Of a DNA stretch of 43,236 nucleotides, positions 14,480 to 23,086 are shown piece after piece. The position numbers and the translations under genes are program-made. Position 1 is the first letter of the stretch, and each line of letters begins with the position of its first letter. The stretch comes from Candidatus Uhrbacteria bacterium (GTDB lineage: Bacteria; Patescibacteriota; Patescibacteriia; GWA2-47-26), in assembly GCA_016187515.1 (NCBI GenBank), contig JACPJN010000003.1, positions 1 through 43,236 on the forward strand, read 5' to 3'. Under the pieces are notes generated by a model. It saw nothing but the letters and a program-made list of their open reading frames with translations, had not been told where the DNA came from and searched no databases.

Positions 14480-16444
14480 ATGCGCTTGGTTTTAAAAGCA
14501 GCGCTGCTAATTTTGGGAGCGCTTATACTGTCAATCGGTATCGCGCTTCCCTTCGCGTTTCGCGCGGTAGACGCGCTGGAGGGAGCGCGTATTGCATTGG
14601 CAGCAGCCATAAATTCATTGTCCGCGGATCGTAATATTGGCGAAGCCGCCGCGCATCTTGAACGCGCCGCGGAAGAATTTAACCGCGTGAAGAAAAATAT
14701 TGGACGCGTTCAATACCTGCGCGCGGTCCCTTGGGTGGGCCGGCAGGTTAAAGCCGCGTATGCCGGAGGCGTGGCGGCGCATTTGGCCGTTGGCGCGTTT
14801 GGCCGGGCGATTGTTTCCGCGAAGGACGCGGCGAGCATCCTGGCCAGCATGACCAAAGTGCGCGTCGGAGACATTCCGCGTCAAGAGCGGATGGTGCTGC
14901 TGGAGTCGCTCAACAGCTCGCTTCCGGATCTTCAAGAGACGGCGCTGGATTTGGAACGCGCCAAAGAGATTCTCAAACGCGCTCCCAAAACCGCGGTTGT
15001 AAGCGCGTTGCGCAGCCGCCTGGAGGAGTTGGATAGGTATGTCGCTGTTTCCGCGCGGGTATTTTCCGATATACTGCCGCTGCTCCAGATTGGCCCGACT
15101 TTTCTCGGATATCCCGATCCGCAAACCTATCTGGTTTTGCTGCAAAACAGCGATGAAATGCGGCCCACCGGCGGATTTATCGGAACTTACGGATTGATGC
15201 GGTTTGATACCGGGCATATCACGGAATTTTTTACTGATGATGTTTATAATCTGGATCGCTTTGTTCCCGGAAGAACACGGCCGCCTGCGCCAGATCCCGT
15301 CCGCCGTTATTTGCAGCAGCCCTACTGGTATTTGCGCGACGCAAACTGGGATCCGGATTTTGAAGCGTCGGCAAAGCGGATTTTGCAATTTTATGATGAA
15401 GAAGTGAAATATCAAAAGGGTTTAGCGGCCGCCAAGAGCGATCCGGATAAATCACGAGAACCCGGCATTACGCCGATTCACTCCAGAATAGAAAACACCG
15501 CTGATCTCGCCGGTGTAATTGCCATCATGCCGGAGGCGATTCGGCCGATTTTGGAGCTGACCGGCCCCATTGACGTTCGGGGCCAGACCTTTACCGCGGA
15601 AAATCTGACTGACGCGCTGGAGTATGAAGTTGAAATCGGGTTTGAGCAAAAAGGCATCCCGCGCCCCCAGCGCAAAGAGATAATCGCGGAGCTGGGACAC
15701 GCGCTGATTGCAAAAATTTTTGAGCTGCCGGTTAACCAGTGGCCGGAGATCTTGCATAGCGCGCGGCAGGCCTTGGATGAAAAGCATTTCTTGATATATT
15801 TCACGGATCCGGAGGCGCAATCCAAAATCGAAACCTTGGGCTGGAGCGGAAAGATTGTTTCACCCGCGCAGGATTATCTTTCGGTTTTTGACGCGAATTT
15901 ATTTTCACTCAAGACGGATCCGTATGTGGCGCGTACGATTTTTTATCGCGCGACCAAAGATCAGGGCGGCCGCCTTATTGGAGAAGTGGAGATAGTTTAT
16001 GCCTATCCGAGAGCCGGACCGGCTTGGAAAACCAAGGGCTATCGCAGCTTCACTCGCGTATATGTGCCAAAAGGTTCAATACTGACTAGCGCCTCCGGCG
16101 CGCTCACGGAAGAATTTGCAAAGCCCGGGGCAGTGGAGCTGACCCAGGAATTTGACAAAACCGGGTTTGGAGCGTTTGTGGCTGTACAAGTCGGCGAGGT
16201 CAAGCGTTTGCGCTTTACCTATCGTTTACCGGATACGGTGGCCGCACCAGTACAAGCCGGAGTTTATGAGCTGCTTGTGCAGAAACAGCCCGGGACGTTG
16301 GGCCACGGTTTGACAGTAGCGCTGGATTTTGGTAAGGTGCCCCAGGTATGGAACCCGCGCGGATTGAATGTTTCGCGGCAGGGCAGTCAGCTGACCTGGC
16401 AGACGGATCTAATACAGGACCAGCAATTTCGTGTTGAATTTTGA
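14480..16444 (+). CDS. DUF4012 domain protein
   Basis: A 654-residue protein with an N-terminal membrane anchor (LVLKAALLILGALILSIGIA) and a long extracytoplasmic part. The DUF4012 region includes LVLLQNSDEMRPTGGFIGTY and YWYLRDANWDPDF. GGAGG eight bases before the ATG at 14480 decides the start. DUF4012 proteins often accompany surface polysaccharide genes, and here the upstream neighbour is a GT2 enzyme six bases away. Biochemical function unknown. Confidence 0.9.
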   Translation: MRLVLKAALLILGALILSIGIALPFAFRAVDALEGARIALAAAINSLSADRNIGEAAAHLERAAEEFNRVKKNIGRVQYLRAVPWVGRQVKAAYAGGVAAHLAVGAFGRAIVSAKDAASILASMTKVRVGDIPRQERMVLLESLNSSLPDLQETALDLERAKEILKRAPKTAVVSALRSRLEELDRYVAVSARVFSDILPLLQIGPTFLGYPDPQTYLVLLQNSDEMRPTGGFIGTYGLMRFDTGHITEFFTDDVYNLDRFVPGRTRPPAPDPVRRYLQQPYWYLRDANWDPDFEASAKRILQFYDEEVKYQKGLAAAKSDPDKSREPGITPIHSRIENTADLAGVIAIMPEAIRPILELTGPIDVRGQTFTAENLTDALEYEVEIGFEQKGIPRPQRKEIIAELGHALIAKIFELPVNQWPEILHSARQALDEKHFLIYFTDPEAQSKIETLGWSGKIVSPAQDYLSVFDANLFSLKTDPYVARTIFYRATKDQGGRLIGEVEIVYAYPRAGPAWKTKGYRSFTRVYVPKGSILTSASGALTEEFAKPGAVELTQEFDKTGFGAFVAVQVGEVKRLRFTYRLPDTVAAPVQAGVYELLVQKQPGTLGHGLTVALDFGKVPQVWNPRGLNVSRQGSQLTWQTDLIQDQQFRVEF

Positions 16445-16528
16445 GTAAATCAAGCGAGACAAGCAAGTCAAGTAAATCAAGTGCTTGACCTGCCTGATTT
16501 ACTTGCTTTACTTGATTTACTTCAAAAC
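16445..16528. repeat. TAAATCAAG palindromic repeat before mreB
   Basis: GTAAATCAAGCGAGACAAGC and AAGTAAATCAAGT are followed by ACTTGCTTTACTTGATTTAC, which is complementary. It is the same family as the block between rplJ and rplL and fills the whole intergenic space. Confidence 0.8.
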
Positions 16529-16530
16529 GT

Positions 16531-17538
16531 ATGTTTATCAAAAAAATCGGCATTGATCTCGGGACCACTAATGTCCGCGTTTACGTGCCCAAACGGGGAA
16601 TTATTATCAATGAACCGTCGGTGGTGGCCATTTCCAAAATTGATAAGAAAATTCTGGCGGTGGGGCGTGAAGCGAAAGACATGCTGGGGCGCACGCCGGA
16701 GACCATTGTCGCGCTCCGTCCGATGAAAGATGGGGTGATTGCCGAATATCGCACGACCGAGGCGATGCTGCGCTATTTTATCAATAAGGCGCTGGGCGGA
16801 ATTAAATTGTTTCGTCCGGAAGTGATGGTGGCCGTGCCGGGGGGAATTACTTCCACCGAGCGGCGCGCGGTGATTGACGCGACTATCGCGGCCGGAGCGA
16901 AGGCCGCCTACATTATTAAAGAGCCGATTGTCGCGGCCATTGGCGCGGATATCCCGATTGGCAGCCCTTCCGGACACATGATTGTGGAGATGGGCGGAGG
17001 AACGATGGAAGCCGCGGTGCTTTCTTTGGGCGGTATTGTGGCGGCGGCCTCGGTACGGGTTGGCGGAAATCGGCTTGACGCTTCCATTGCCGAGTATGTG
17101 CGGCGGCGATATAATGTGGCGGTTGGTGAGCGCACCTCCGAGGATATAAAAATCCAAATTGGTTCAGCCCTGTATCTTCCGGAACGCCTGACGCTAGAGG
17201 TTACCGGCCGAGATATGATCCAAGGGCTTCCCAAAACCATCACCGTAACCTCCCACGACGTAACCGAAGCAATTCAAAACGCGCTGGAACAGATGGTCAA
17301 CACCGTCAAAGAAGTGCTGCATAATACTCCGCCGGAGCTTTCCGCCGATGTGATGGAAAAGGGGATGGTCGTCTCCGGCGGTACGGCCCAGCTCCGCAAT
17401 CTTCCAGAGCTGTTTTCGGAAGCCACCGGCGTACCCTGCATGATGGCCGAGGAGCCCGCACTTTGCGTGGCCAAAGGCACCGGAGTGGCTTTGGAAAATC
17501 TAGAGTCATACAAGCGCAGCATTCTTGCGTCGCGATAA
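16531..17538 (+). CDS. mreB: rod shape-determining protein MreB
   Basis: A bacterial actin homologue of 335 residues, normal length. Phosphate-1 motif IGIDLGTTNVRVYV at the N-terminus, phosphate-2 motif IVEMGGGTMEAAV near residue 152, adenosine motif MVVSGGTAQLRNLP near residue 281. INEPSVVAI and KEPIVAAIGA are also typical. It directs peptidoglycan synthesis and works with the MltG and PAP2 functions encoded elsewhere in the window. There is no mreC or mreD next to it. Confidence 0.97.
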   Translation: MFIKKIGIDLGTTNVRVYVPKRGIIINEPSVVAISKIDKKILAVGREAKDMLGRTPETIVALRPMKDGVIAEYRTTEAMLRYFINKALGGIKLFRPEVMVAVPGGITSTERRAVIDATIAAGAKAAYIIKEPIVAAIGADIPIGSPSGHMIVEMGGGTMEAAVLSLGGIVAAASVRVGGNRLDASIAEYVRRRYNVAVGERTSEDIKIQIGSALYLPERLTLEVTGRDMIQGLPKTITVTSHDVTEAIQNALEQMVNTVKEVLHNTPPELSADVMEKGMVVSGGTAQLRNLPELFSEATGVPCMMAEEPALCVAKGTGVALENLESYKRSILASR

Positions 17539-17565
17539 TGGTGATATTATCGCTTTGAGGGTGAC

Positions 17566-17594
17566 AGTGCCCAAGCGGGCGCTTTTTCTTTTTT
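17566..17594 (+). terminator. terminator after mreB
   Basis: AGTGCCC pairs with GGGCGCT over AAGC and is followed by TTTTTCTTTTTT. Confidence 0.8.
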
Positions 17595-17633
17595 ACGGAA
17601 GATGTGATATAGTGCAGAACTTATTCCACACCT

Positions 17634-18515
17634 ATGGCGATTGATTTACATATTCACTCTAATCACTCGGATGGGCGTTTAACCCCCAGACAATTGGTGG
17701 CTAAGGCCGCGCGTTTGGGATTGAAAGCGATTGCCGTAGCTGACCACGACACTTGTTCTGGAGCGAGGGAGGCGGCACGGTATGCCAAGCAGTTCAAGAT
17801 CCGTGTCATTCCCGCGGTTGAGGTAAGCGCGATTCACCAAAGCAAGGTGATCCATATTTTGGGCTATTTTGTAAATACGCGTAGCCGCGCCTTGGTTGCC
17901 AAGCTCGATGCTTTGCGGCGCGATCGCATTTCTCGCGCGGTAAAAATAATTAAGCGCGTGAATGTTCTGGCCAAGAAAAGAGGCCGGCCAGCCGTAGATC
18001 CGAAAGAGTTTTTAGAATGGGCCGGTAAGAAAGAAATGATCATGCGGGGAGATCTGGCCTGGTTTTTATTTCACAAAGGATTTGGCAAAAGTCCGAACGA
18101 TGTATTTTTGAATTGGCTGGAAAGTACCAATATACCGGTGCGCGGTTTGTCAGTGCGCGAGGCGATTCGCGCAATCCACGGCGCCGGAGGCGTGGCGGTG
18201 CTCGCCCATCCGAATTCCGCCTCGCTCGGATTGCGGCGGTTTAGCCAAAGGATTCGCGATCATCAAGCCATCATCGCCGCCTTTGCGCGCTATGGACTGG
18301 ATGGTTTGGAGGTTAAGACCCCGCGCACGGCGAAGTCGGTTGCCGCCTATTACCGGAAAGTGGCGGATCGGCTGAAAATTATCCCTACTGCCGGTTCGGA
18401 TTTTCACGGGCCGCATATTCCGGGCGCCCGCGTGCTGGGAGCGGCGCGAGCTCCGGATGCCACCTATGACGAGTTAAAAAAGCGAAGCGAGCGGTATGCT
18501 CGAGATGCGCGGTAG
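17634..18515 (+). CDS. PHP-domain phosphoesterase
   Basis: A 293-residue PHP domain protein of the YciV/TrpH type (3',5'-nucleotide phosphatase or 5'-3' exonuclease activity in relatives). Metal ligand motifs appear in order: DLHIHSNHSDG, ADHDT, PAVEVSA, VLAHP near residue 185 and GSDFHG near 260. All expected His and Asp residues are present. A TATAGT-like -10 box lies about 20 bases before the ATG. Confidence 0.9.
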   Translation: MAIDLHIHSNHSDGRLTPRQLVAKAARLGLKAIAVADHDTCSGAREAARYAKQFKIRVIPAVEVSAIHQSKVIHILGYFVNTRSRALVAKLDALRRDRISRAVKIIKRVNVLAKKRGRPAVDPKEFLEWAGKKEMIMRGDLAWFLFHKGFGKSPNDVFLNWLESTNIPVRGLSVREAIRAIHGAGGVAVLAHPNSASLGLRRFSQRIRDHQAIIAAFARYGLDGLEVKTPRTAKSVAAYYRKVADRLKIIPTAGSDFHGPHIPGARVLGAARAPDATYDELKKRSERYARDAR

Positions 18516-18543
18516 GGTGGAAAAATTATCCACGATCGCGGCG

Positions 18544-18572
18544 TTGTATAAAGAGCGGTTGTGCGGTATAGT
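18544..18572 (+). promoter_or_regulatory. promoter upstream of MITE copy 3
   Basis: TTGTAT (18544-18549) and TATAGT (18567-18572) are 17 bases apart. The MITE-like element begins five bases downstream of the -10 box, the same spacing as at copy 2. Confidence 0.7.
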
Positions 18573-18577
18573 AACAA

Positions 18578-18720
18578 TGAGACCGTTGAACAATTGATTA
18601 TTCGTGTTCATTCGTAAGGCCGCCTGGCCAGGACAACGCAGGAAACCGTCTATTCCGGCGGCCGTCTATTCGTGAATATTCGTGTGAACCTGCGCAGGTG
18701 TTAATTCTTCAACATTCTCA
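18578..18720 (-). repeat. MITE-like element, copy 3 (inverted)
   Basis: A 143 bp copy in the opposite orientation to the other three, starting TGAGACCGTTGAACAATTG and ending GTTAATTCTTCAACATTCTCA. The terminal repeats are intact. It ends six bases before the ATG of the next gene. Confidence 0.87.
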
Positions 18721-18726
18721 TGATGT

Positions 18727-19239
18727 ATGTTCAAACGCTTAAAGCGGGAGGATCATGATGAAATTTCGTTTCGGGTGCTTTTAGGATTTCTTCTGGCGTT
18801 TCTGCCGATGCGGCTTTACTTGGCTCTGGAGTACGCGGGAATTTTTCCGAATGCCGCCGTTATCATTGGGGATCTGCATGTCCATCACTTCGTGTTTGGA
18901 ATCTCGACCCTCGCGATTGCCGGGTACGCCTCCTTGATCGCGCCATATTTTCGCCGGAAGATCGCCTGGTTTTATGGCATTGGACTGGCGCTCGCGTTTG
19001 ACGAGTTTAGCATGTGGCTGCACTTAAACGATACTTATTGGACGCGAACCAGCATTACGGTGGCGATACTGATCGCCGGGTTGCTTTTAAACGGTATTTA
19101 CTTTAAGCGATTTTGGGTGCGCATCTGGCGGACTACCAGATTTGTAAACCCGCTCTATCCTTTTGTCCAGTACATTGAAAAGCGCTTGGCTGCCGCGAAA
19201 GCCCGAGCATTGGAAAGGGTCTCTAAATTTAATGCCTAA
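18727..19239 (+). CDS. integral membrane protein, unknown (170 aa)
   Basis: Four likely membrane helices (about residues 16-36, 45-70, 78-98, 108-125). Conserved-looking polar residues occur at membrane edges: DLHVHHFVFG and LAFDEFSMWLHLND, with three His and two Asp that could bind a metal. The family resembles uncharacterised bacterial membrane proteins; I cannot assign a function. It overlaps the hibernation factor gene by eight bases, so the two are co-transcribed. Confidence 0.8.
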   Translation: MFKRLKREDHDEISFRVLLGFLLAFLPMRLYLALEYAGIFPNAAVIIGDLHVHHFVFGISTLAIAGYASLIAPYFRRKIAWFYGIGLALAFDEFSMWLHLNDTYWTRTSITVAILIAGLLLNGIYFKRFWVRIWRTTRFVNPLYPFVQYIEKRLAAAKARALERVSKFNA

Positions 19240-19573
19240 ACAGATTATGCAGACCAATTTTTCTTTTAAAAATTGCGCCGAGCGCGAAAAAGGATTTGCA
19301 AGAACATATTTTTCCAACGACGCGAAATTGGGCAAGATTCAAGCGATTGTCAATCGTCTTAACCCGGACGTGGCCCTGGAGGTGCGGGCCGAAAAGTTTG
19401 TCAAAAAAAGCGCCTACAAAATCTCGCTGATCTTAGGAAAGCCGATGAATCTGTTTGTTTCCGAGGATGATCATACTTTGCAGGAGGCCATTGATCTGGC
19501 TAAAGATAAGCTGCTGGAACGGCTGCGCAAGGTCTGGGCGAAGCGCAAATACGATATTGGCGGAAGGAATTAA
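19232..19573 (+). CDS. ribosome hibernation promoting factor-like protein
   Basis: A 113-residue protein of the HPF/RaiA (sigma54 modulation) fold: short beta strands and two helices with DVALEVRAEKFVKKSAYKIS, then LFVSEDDHTLQEAIDLAKDK and a basic C-terminal helix LLERLRKVWAKRKY. Such proteins bind the 30S decoding site in stationary phase. The ATG at 19232 overlaps the preceding stop; the longer upstream frame lies in the previous gene. Confidence 0.8.
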   Translation: MPKQIMQTNFSFKNCAEREKGFARTYFSNDAKLGKIQAIVNRLNPDVALEVRAEKFVKKSAYKISLILGKPMNLFVSEDDHTLQEAIDLAKDKLLERLRKVWAKRKYDIGGRN

Positions 19574-19574
19574 T

Positions 19575-19705
19575 AGAATTTCTAATTATTCTAATTGCTC
19601 TAATTGACCTAAACAAACCCCAATTTCCAATAACCAATTTTGGGATTTGGTGCTTGGTCATTGTTTAGAATAATTAGGTCAATTAGTATAATTAGAATAA
19701 TTTTA
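19575..19705. repeat. large AT-rich inverted repeat before the PAP2 gene
   Basis: Third copy of the family at 4827 and 12803, with the same ACCTAAACAA core, CAATTTTGGGATTTGG centre and TTGTTTAG right arm. Confidence 0.8.
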
Positions 19706-19734
19706 CTCTGGGCAATTATAAATTCTAGATCATT

Positions 19735-20289
19735 ATGTCTTGGGATCTCTATCTTTTTAGATTAGCTAATGGTTTTGCGAATCAGTACGGTGGTTTAGAC
19801 GTCCTCGGGGTATTTGCCGCGGTATTTTTACTTCCTCTGGTTGGGTTTTTGATCATTCCGGCCGCCTTTACTATAAAGCGTCTGAAGGAGGAGCATTGGT
19901 ATGAGCTACCGCTTAAGGCCTTTTGCGCCGGCGCGCTGGCTTACGGCGCGCGCACAATTATCGGGGCGCTTGTGGAGCGGCCGCGGCCCTTCCTGGCTTT
20001 GTCGGACATGCACTTGTTGGTGTCTCCGGAGCCCTCTCCCGCGTTTCCTTCCGGACATGCTTCGGTCGCGTTCGCGCTGGCCTTTACGGTGTTTACCCAT
20101 GATCGGGATTGGGGAATCGCGCTCTTTATCCTTGCTGGCCTGGTCGCGGTCGGCCGGGTGTTTGTAGGAGTACATTATCCACTGGACATCATTGCCGGAG
20201 CACTGCTTGGCTGCGCTTCCGGATGGGTGGTGCATTGGCTGGAGAGAAGAGAGTGGAGCAAATTGGAACGCGCCCTGCGTGTTCGGTAA
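19735..20289 (+). CDS. PAP2-family membrane phosphatase
   Basis: A 184-residue integral membrane acid phosphatase. Motif C1 region ERPRPF near residue 82, C2 PSGHAS near 104, C3 GRVFVGVHYPLDIIAG near 141, which together give the catalytic His-Asp relay. Five or six helices. The likely substrate is undecaprenyl pyrophosphate or another lipid phosphate, which would feed peptidoglycan and glycan export. The substrate is inferred. Confidence 0.9.
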   Translation: MSWDLYLFRLANGFANQYGGLDVLGVFAAVFLLPLVGFLIIPAAFTIKRLKEEHWYELPLKAFCAGALAYGARTIIGALVERPRPFLALSDMHLLVSPEPSPAFPSGHASVAFALAFTVFTHDRDWGIALFILAGLVAVGRVFVGVHYPLDIIAGALLGCASGWVVHWLERREWSKLERALRVR

Positions 20290-20412
20290 ATTCCAAATAA
20301 CAAATTCCAAATCACAAACAAATCTCAAATTCCAATACCCAAACCCCAAACTTGGCATTTGTAATTTGTAAATTGGAATTTCCTTGTAATTTGGTGGCTG
20401 TAATTTGTAATT
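20290..20412. repeat. AAATTCCAAAT palindromic repeat
   Basis: Left arm AATTCCAAATAACAAATTCC with related units, centre CCAAACTTGGC, right arm TTGTAATTTGTAAATTGG. It fills the gap before manC. Related short units occur in frame inside prmC and pepA. Confidence 0.75.
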
Positions 20413-20420
20413 TTGAGCGT

Positions 20421-21596
20421 ATGCTATATGCGATAATCATGGCCGGCGGGGTCGGAACCCGTCTATGGCCGGTCTCGACTAAGGGTAAGCCAAAACAGGT
20501 TTATCCTTTGCTTGACGATGAGACCTTGCTTCAAAAAACCTGGAAACGTTTGCGCCGCGGATTTCCCGCAAAAAATATTTTTGTGGCGACGAGTGAGGGA
20601 TTGGCCGAGGAAGTGGCGCGGCAGTTGGGTGCAGTTCATAATCCACCCCAACCCTCCCTTACCTTAAGGGAGGGGGCAAAACGCGTTCTCCCCCTTAGGG
20701 TAAGGGGGAGTGAGAGGGGGTTACGAGGTGTATTAGATCAAAACCTCATCCTTGAACCCGCTCGCCGCGGAACCGCGCCGGCGCTTGGACTCGCGCTTTT
20801 GAAAATCGCGAAACGCGATCCAAACGGAATATTTGTATTTGTAAACGCGGACAACTTCGTGCGCAAAGAGGATGAATTTGTGCGTCTGCTTCGGGTGGCG
20901 GAGCGCGTAATAAAGAAAAAGCCGGACCATACGCTGCTTATTGGCGTAAACCCCACTTATCCGGAAACCGGTTATGGGTACATTAAAATGGGCAAGCCCG
21001 TCTTGAAGTTCACAGTTCACCGCTCGCAGTTTACAGTATTTGAAGTTGAGAAATTCGTGGAAAAGCCGGATTTGCAAACCGCGCGAAAATTTTTGCGGCG
21101 TTGGGAATATCTTTGGAACCCGACACTGGTGATTGCGCGCGTTGATCATTTCCTTGGTTTGTATAAAAAGCATTTGCCGAAAATGTGGCGGCAGCTGCAA
21201 AAAGGTGAATTTAGTAAGATTAAGGCGGAAACGATTGACTACGGCATTTTGGAACATGAAACAAAGATGCTGGTGCTTCCGGGTAACTTTGGCTGGACCG
21301 ATGTGGGGCATTGGCGGGCGGTGCACGAGGTGTTGGCAGGAAACATAAGAACAAAAGAACTAAAGAACATAAGAACGAAAGGGAATATTTGTAAGGCGGG
21401 GAAGTGTGTGAGTGTGGATAGCAGCGGCAATTTAATTTACAGTTTAAGCGGGAAACTCGTGGCGCTGGCCGGAGTGCAGAATATGATTTTAATTGAGAGC
21501 GAAAACGCGCTTCTGCTTTGCCCGAAAAGTCGCGCGCAGGACGTAAAAAAACTGGTGGAGAATTTAGAGAAAAAAGGATTGAAAGAATATTTGTAG
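20421..21596 (+). CDS. manC: mannose-1-phosphate guanylyltransferase
   Basis: The enzyme makes GDP-mannose from GTP and mannose-1-phosphate. The nucleotide-binding signature IMAGGVGTRLWPVS is at residues 6-19; EPARRGTAPALGLAL, NADNFV and FVEKPD follow, and W-N-P-T marks the sugar-binding region. The ATG at 20421 starts the family sequence; upstream residues are repeat-derived. Three repeat-like insertions are read in frame: 20636-20724 (about 30 residues), 21008-21040 and 21338-21385. There is no C-terminal isomerase domain. It presumably supplies the glycosyltransferases. Confidence 0.9.
   Translation: MLYAIIMAGGVGTRLWPVSTKGKPKQVYPLLDDETLLQKTWKRLRRGFPAKNIFVATSEGLAEEVARQLGAVHNPPQPSLTLREGAKRVLPLRVRGSERGLRGVLDQNLILEPARRGTAPALGLALLKIAKRDPNGIFVFVNADNFVRKEDEFVRLLRVAERVIKKKPDHTLLIGVNPTYPETGYGYIKMGKPVLKFTVHRSQFTVFEVEKFVEKPDLQTARKFLRRWEYLWNPTLVIARVDHFLGLYKKHLPKMWRQLQKGEFSKIKAETIDYGILEHETKMLVLPGNFGWTDVGHWRAVHEVLAGNIRTKELKNIRTKGNICKAGKCVSVDSSGNLIYSLSGKLVALAGVQNMILIESENALLLCPKSRAQDVKKLVENLEKKGLKEYL
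20636..20724. repeat. GC-rich palindromic repeat inside manC
   Basis: Two palindromes in tandem, CCCTCCCTTACCTTAAGGGAG and TCCCCCTTAGGGTAAGGGGGA (adjusted to their cores), lie in frame and encode about 30 residues not found in the family. Relatives occur at about 7440, 23607 and 28138. Confidence 0.8.
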
Positions 21597-21666
21597 GACA
21601 CAAGTAACTCACGAATTGAAAACGAATAACTCACGCATGTAGTGCGCGAGGGGAGAAAATAGTGGT

Positions 21667-22683
21667 ATGGGAAAATTATTAAAGTTCGCACTGATTGCCG
21701 CGCTGGGGTATGGGATTTATGTGATTTTATTTGGCACGCCGGATTTAAAAGCGCCGGCGCAAGTGGAGATCCCCAAAGGCGCGGGAGTGTCGGATATCGC
21801 CGTTAAATTGAAAGACGCGGAGATTATTCGCTCAAAGTTGGGCTTTGAAACACTGGTGTGGCTGATGCGGGCTTCTTCAAAATTGCAGGCCGGGGAATAT
21901 AAGTTTGAACCAAAAGAGTTGGGTCTGGCCGATATTGTACGCGCGCTCACGCAAGGGCTGGGGGCGAGTAATGAACGTGAAATTACGGTGATTGAAGGAT
22001 GGGGCGTGGATGATATTGGAGCGTATCTGGAAGCGCAGGGGATTGGGACGAAGAGAGAGTTCTTCGAGGTTGTCGGAAAAGAATGTAAAATGCAAAATGA
22101 AAAATGTAAAATGGTGAATGAGTTTGATTTTTTGAAAGACAAACCGGCAAGCGTGGGATTGGAAGGGTATTTATTTCCGGACACATATCGCGTGCAAAAA
22201 GATGCGAAGGTTGAGGAGGTGGTGAAGATCATGATTGAAAATTTTGATAAGAAACTGACAGTTCATATGCGTGCGGATATCGGGGATCAGGGAAAAGATA
22301 TTTTCGATGTGGTGCGCATGGCCTCGATTATTGAGGCGGAAGTTCCGCACGAGGAAGATCGCCCGGTGATCGCCGGAATTTTATGGAAGCGGCTGGATAT
22401 TGGGATGGCGCTTCAAGTGGATTCCACGCTTAACTATGCCACCGGCGGCAAGAACCGCGCGCTTACAGCGGAGGAGTTGAAAATTGATTCGCCTTACAAT
22501 ACCTACAAACACCGCGGCCTGCCGCCCACTCCGATTGGTAATCCCGGACTCTCGGCCATTCGTGCGGCAATCTATCCGCGCCACACCGCGTATCTGTATT
22601 TCCTCTCCGACAAAGAAGGCAAAACCCACTTTGCGAAGACCCTTGACGAGCATAATGAAAATAAAGCAAGATATTTAAGGTAA
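21667..22683 (+). CDS. mltG: endolytic transglycosylase MltG
   Basis: MltG cleaves nascent peptidoglycan strands. An N-terminal membrane helix (residues 5-24), a LysM-like region, and the YceG catalytic domain with the general-acid Glu in MASIIEAEV, then LQVDSTLNYATGG and LPPTPIGNPGL. Length 338, normal. Residues about 139-155 (KECKMQNEKCKMVNEF) are repeat-derived and match a segment in prmC. It fits with MreB as a wall-elongation function. Confidence 0.94.
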   Translation: MGKLLKFALIAALGYGIYVILFGTPDLKAPAQVEIPKGAGVSDIAVKLKDAEIIRSKLGFETLVWLMRASSKLQAGEYKFEPKELGLADIVRALTQGLGASNEREITVIEGWGVDDIGAYLEAQGIGTKREFFEVVGKECKMQNEKCKMVNEFDFLKDKPASVGLEGYLFPDTYRVQKDAKVEEVVKIMIENFDKKLTVHMRADIGDQGKDIFDVVRMASIIEAEVPHEEDRPVIAGILWKRLDIGMALQVDSTLNYATGGKNRALTAEELKIDSPYNTYKHRGLPPTPIGNPGLSAIRAAIYPRHTAYLYFLSDKEGKTHFAKTLDEHNENKARYLR

Positions 22684-22701
22684 ACAAGCCGGCCCAGGGG
22701 C

Positions 22702-22730
22702 TTGCAATACGTGGTGAAATGTGATACACT
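22702..22730 (+). promoter_or_regulatory. promoter of the 22738 gene
   Basis: TTGCAA (22702-22707) and TACACT (22725-22730) are 17 bases apart. The start codon at 22738 is only eight bases downstream, so the mRNA is predicted to be leaderless. Confidence 0.7.
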
Positions 22731-22737
22731 GTTGTAT

Positions 22738-22962
22738 ATGTACAACTGGTCAGTTGACGAAGCACAAATGAAGAAAGTTGATCCGAAGGGGTACGAGATC
22801 TGGCGCCTGGAGCAGATGATTAACTATGGCGAACCAGGTGAGAAACTAAATGAACGGCTAGTGCGGAAACATTGGGGTATAGTTAAGGAGCGAATCGATC
22901 CTGAATATCGCGCGTATTTGGAATTTCTTTTATGGCCGTCCAAAAGGGACAAACTATCCTAA
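22738..22962 (+). CDS. antitoxin-like protein of an AbiEii-type pair (74 aa)
   Basis: The ATG at 22738 gives MYNWSVDEAQMKKVDPKGYE and a helical, charged protein. Its 3' end overlaps the start of a short frame (22932) that resembles the N-terminus of a nucleotidyltransferase toxin, which suggests that this is the remaining antitoxin partner. The assignment is by context; I do not recognise the family directly. A consensus-like promoter stands immediately upstream. Confidence 0.55.
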   Translation: MYNWSVDEAQMKKVDPKGYEIWRLEQMINYGEPGEKLNERLVRKHWGIVKERIDPEYRAYLEFLLWPSKRDKLS

Positions 22963-23009
22963 CGCCGCATCAGAAGGCGGTGCTGGATGCTATCGCCAGT
23001 GAATCATAA
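22932..23009 (+). pseudogene. truncated nucleotidyltransferase-toxin start
   Basis: A 25-codon frame beginning MAVQKGQTILTPHQKAVLDA, similar to the start of AbiEii/AbiGii-type toxins (LTPxQ, then a hydrophobic helix), ends abruptly at TAA. It overlaps the preceding gene by 31 bases. No continuation is visible in any frame before pepA, so the toxin appears deleted. Low certainty because the match is short. Confidence 0.35.
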
Positions 23010-23086
23010 ATGAGTGGAAAAATTTTTTTGTCGCGGAAGCCAGCAAATTAAAAAAGGAGATTTTTGAATAACAAGGCAACTCTTTT

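Noticed and set aside
14615-15415. 266-codon minus-strand frame inside the DUF4012 gene
   Set aside because: It lies fully inside a well-supported gene and has Arg/Gln-rich shadow composition.
4827-19705. CRISPR arrays
   Set aside because: Repeats are palindromic blocks or short tandem units without regular spacers, and no cas genes are present.
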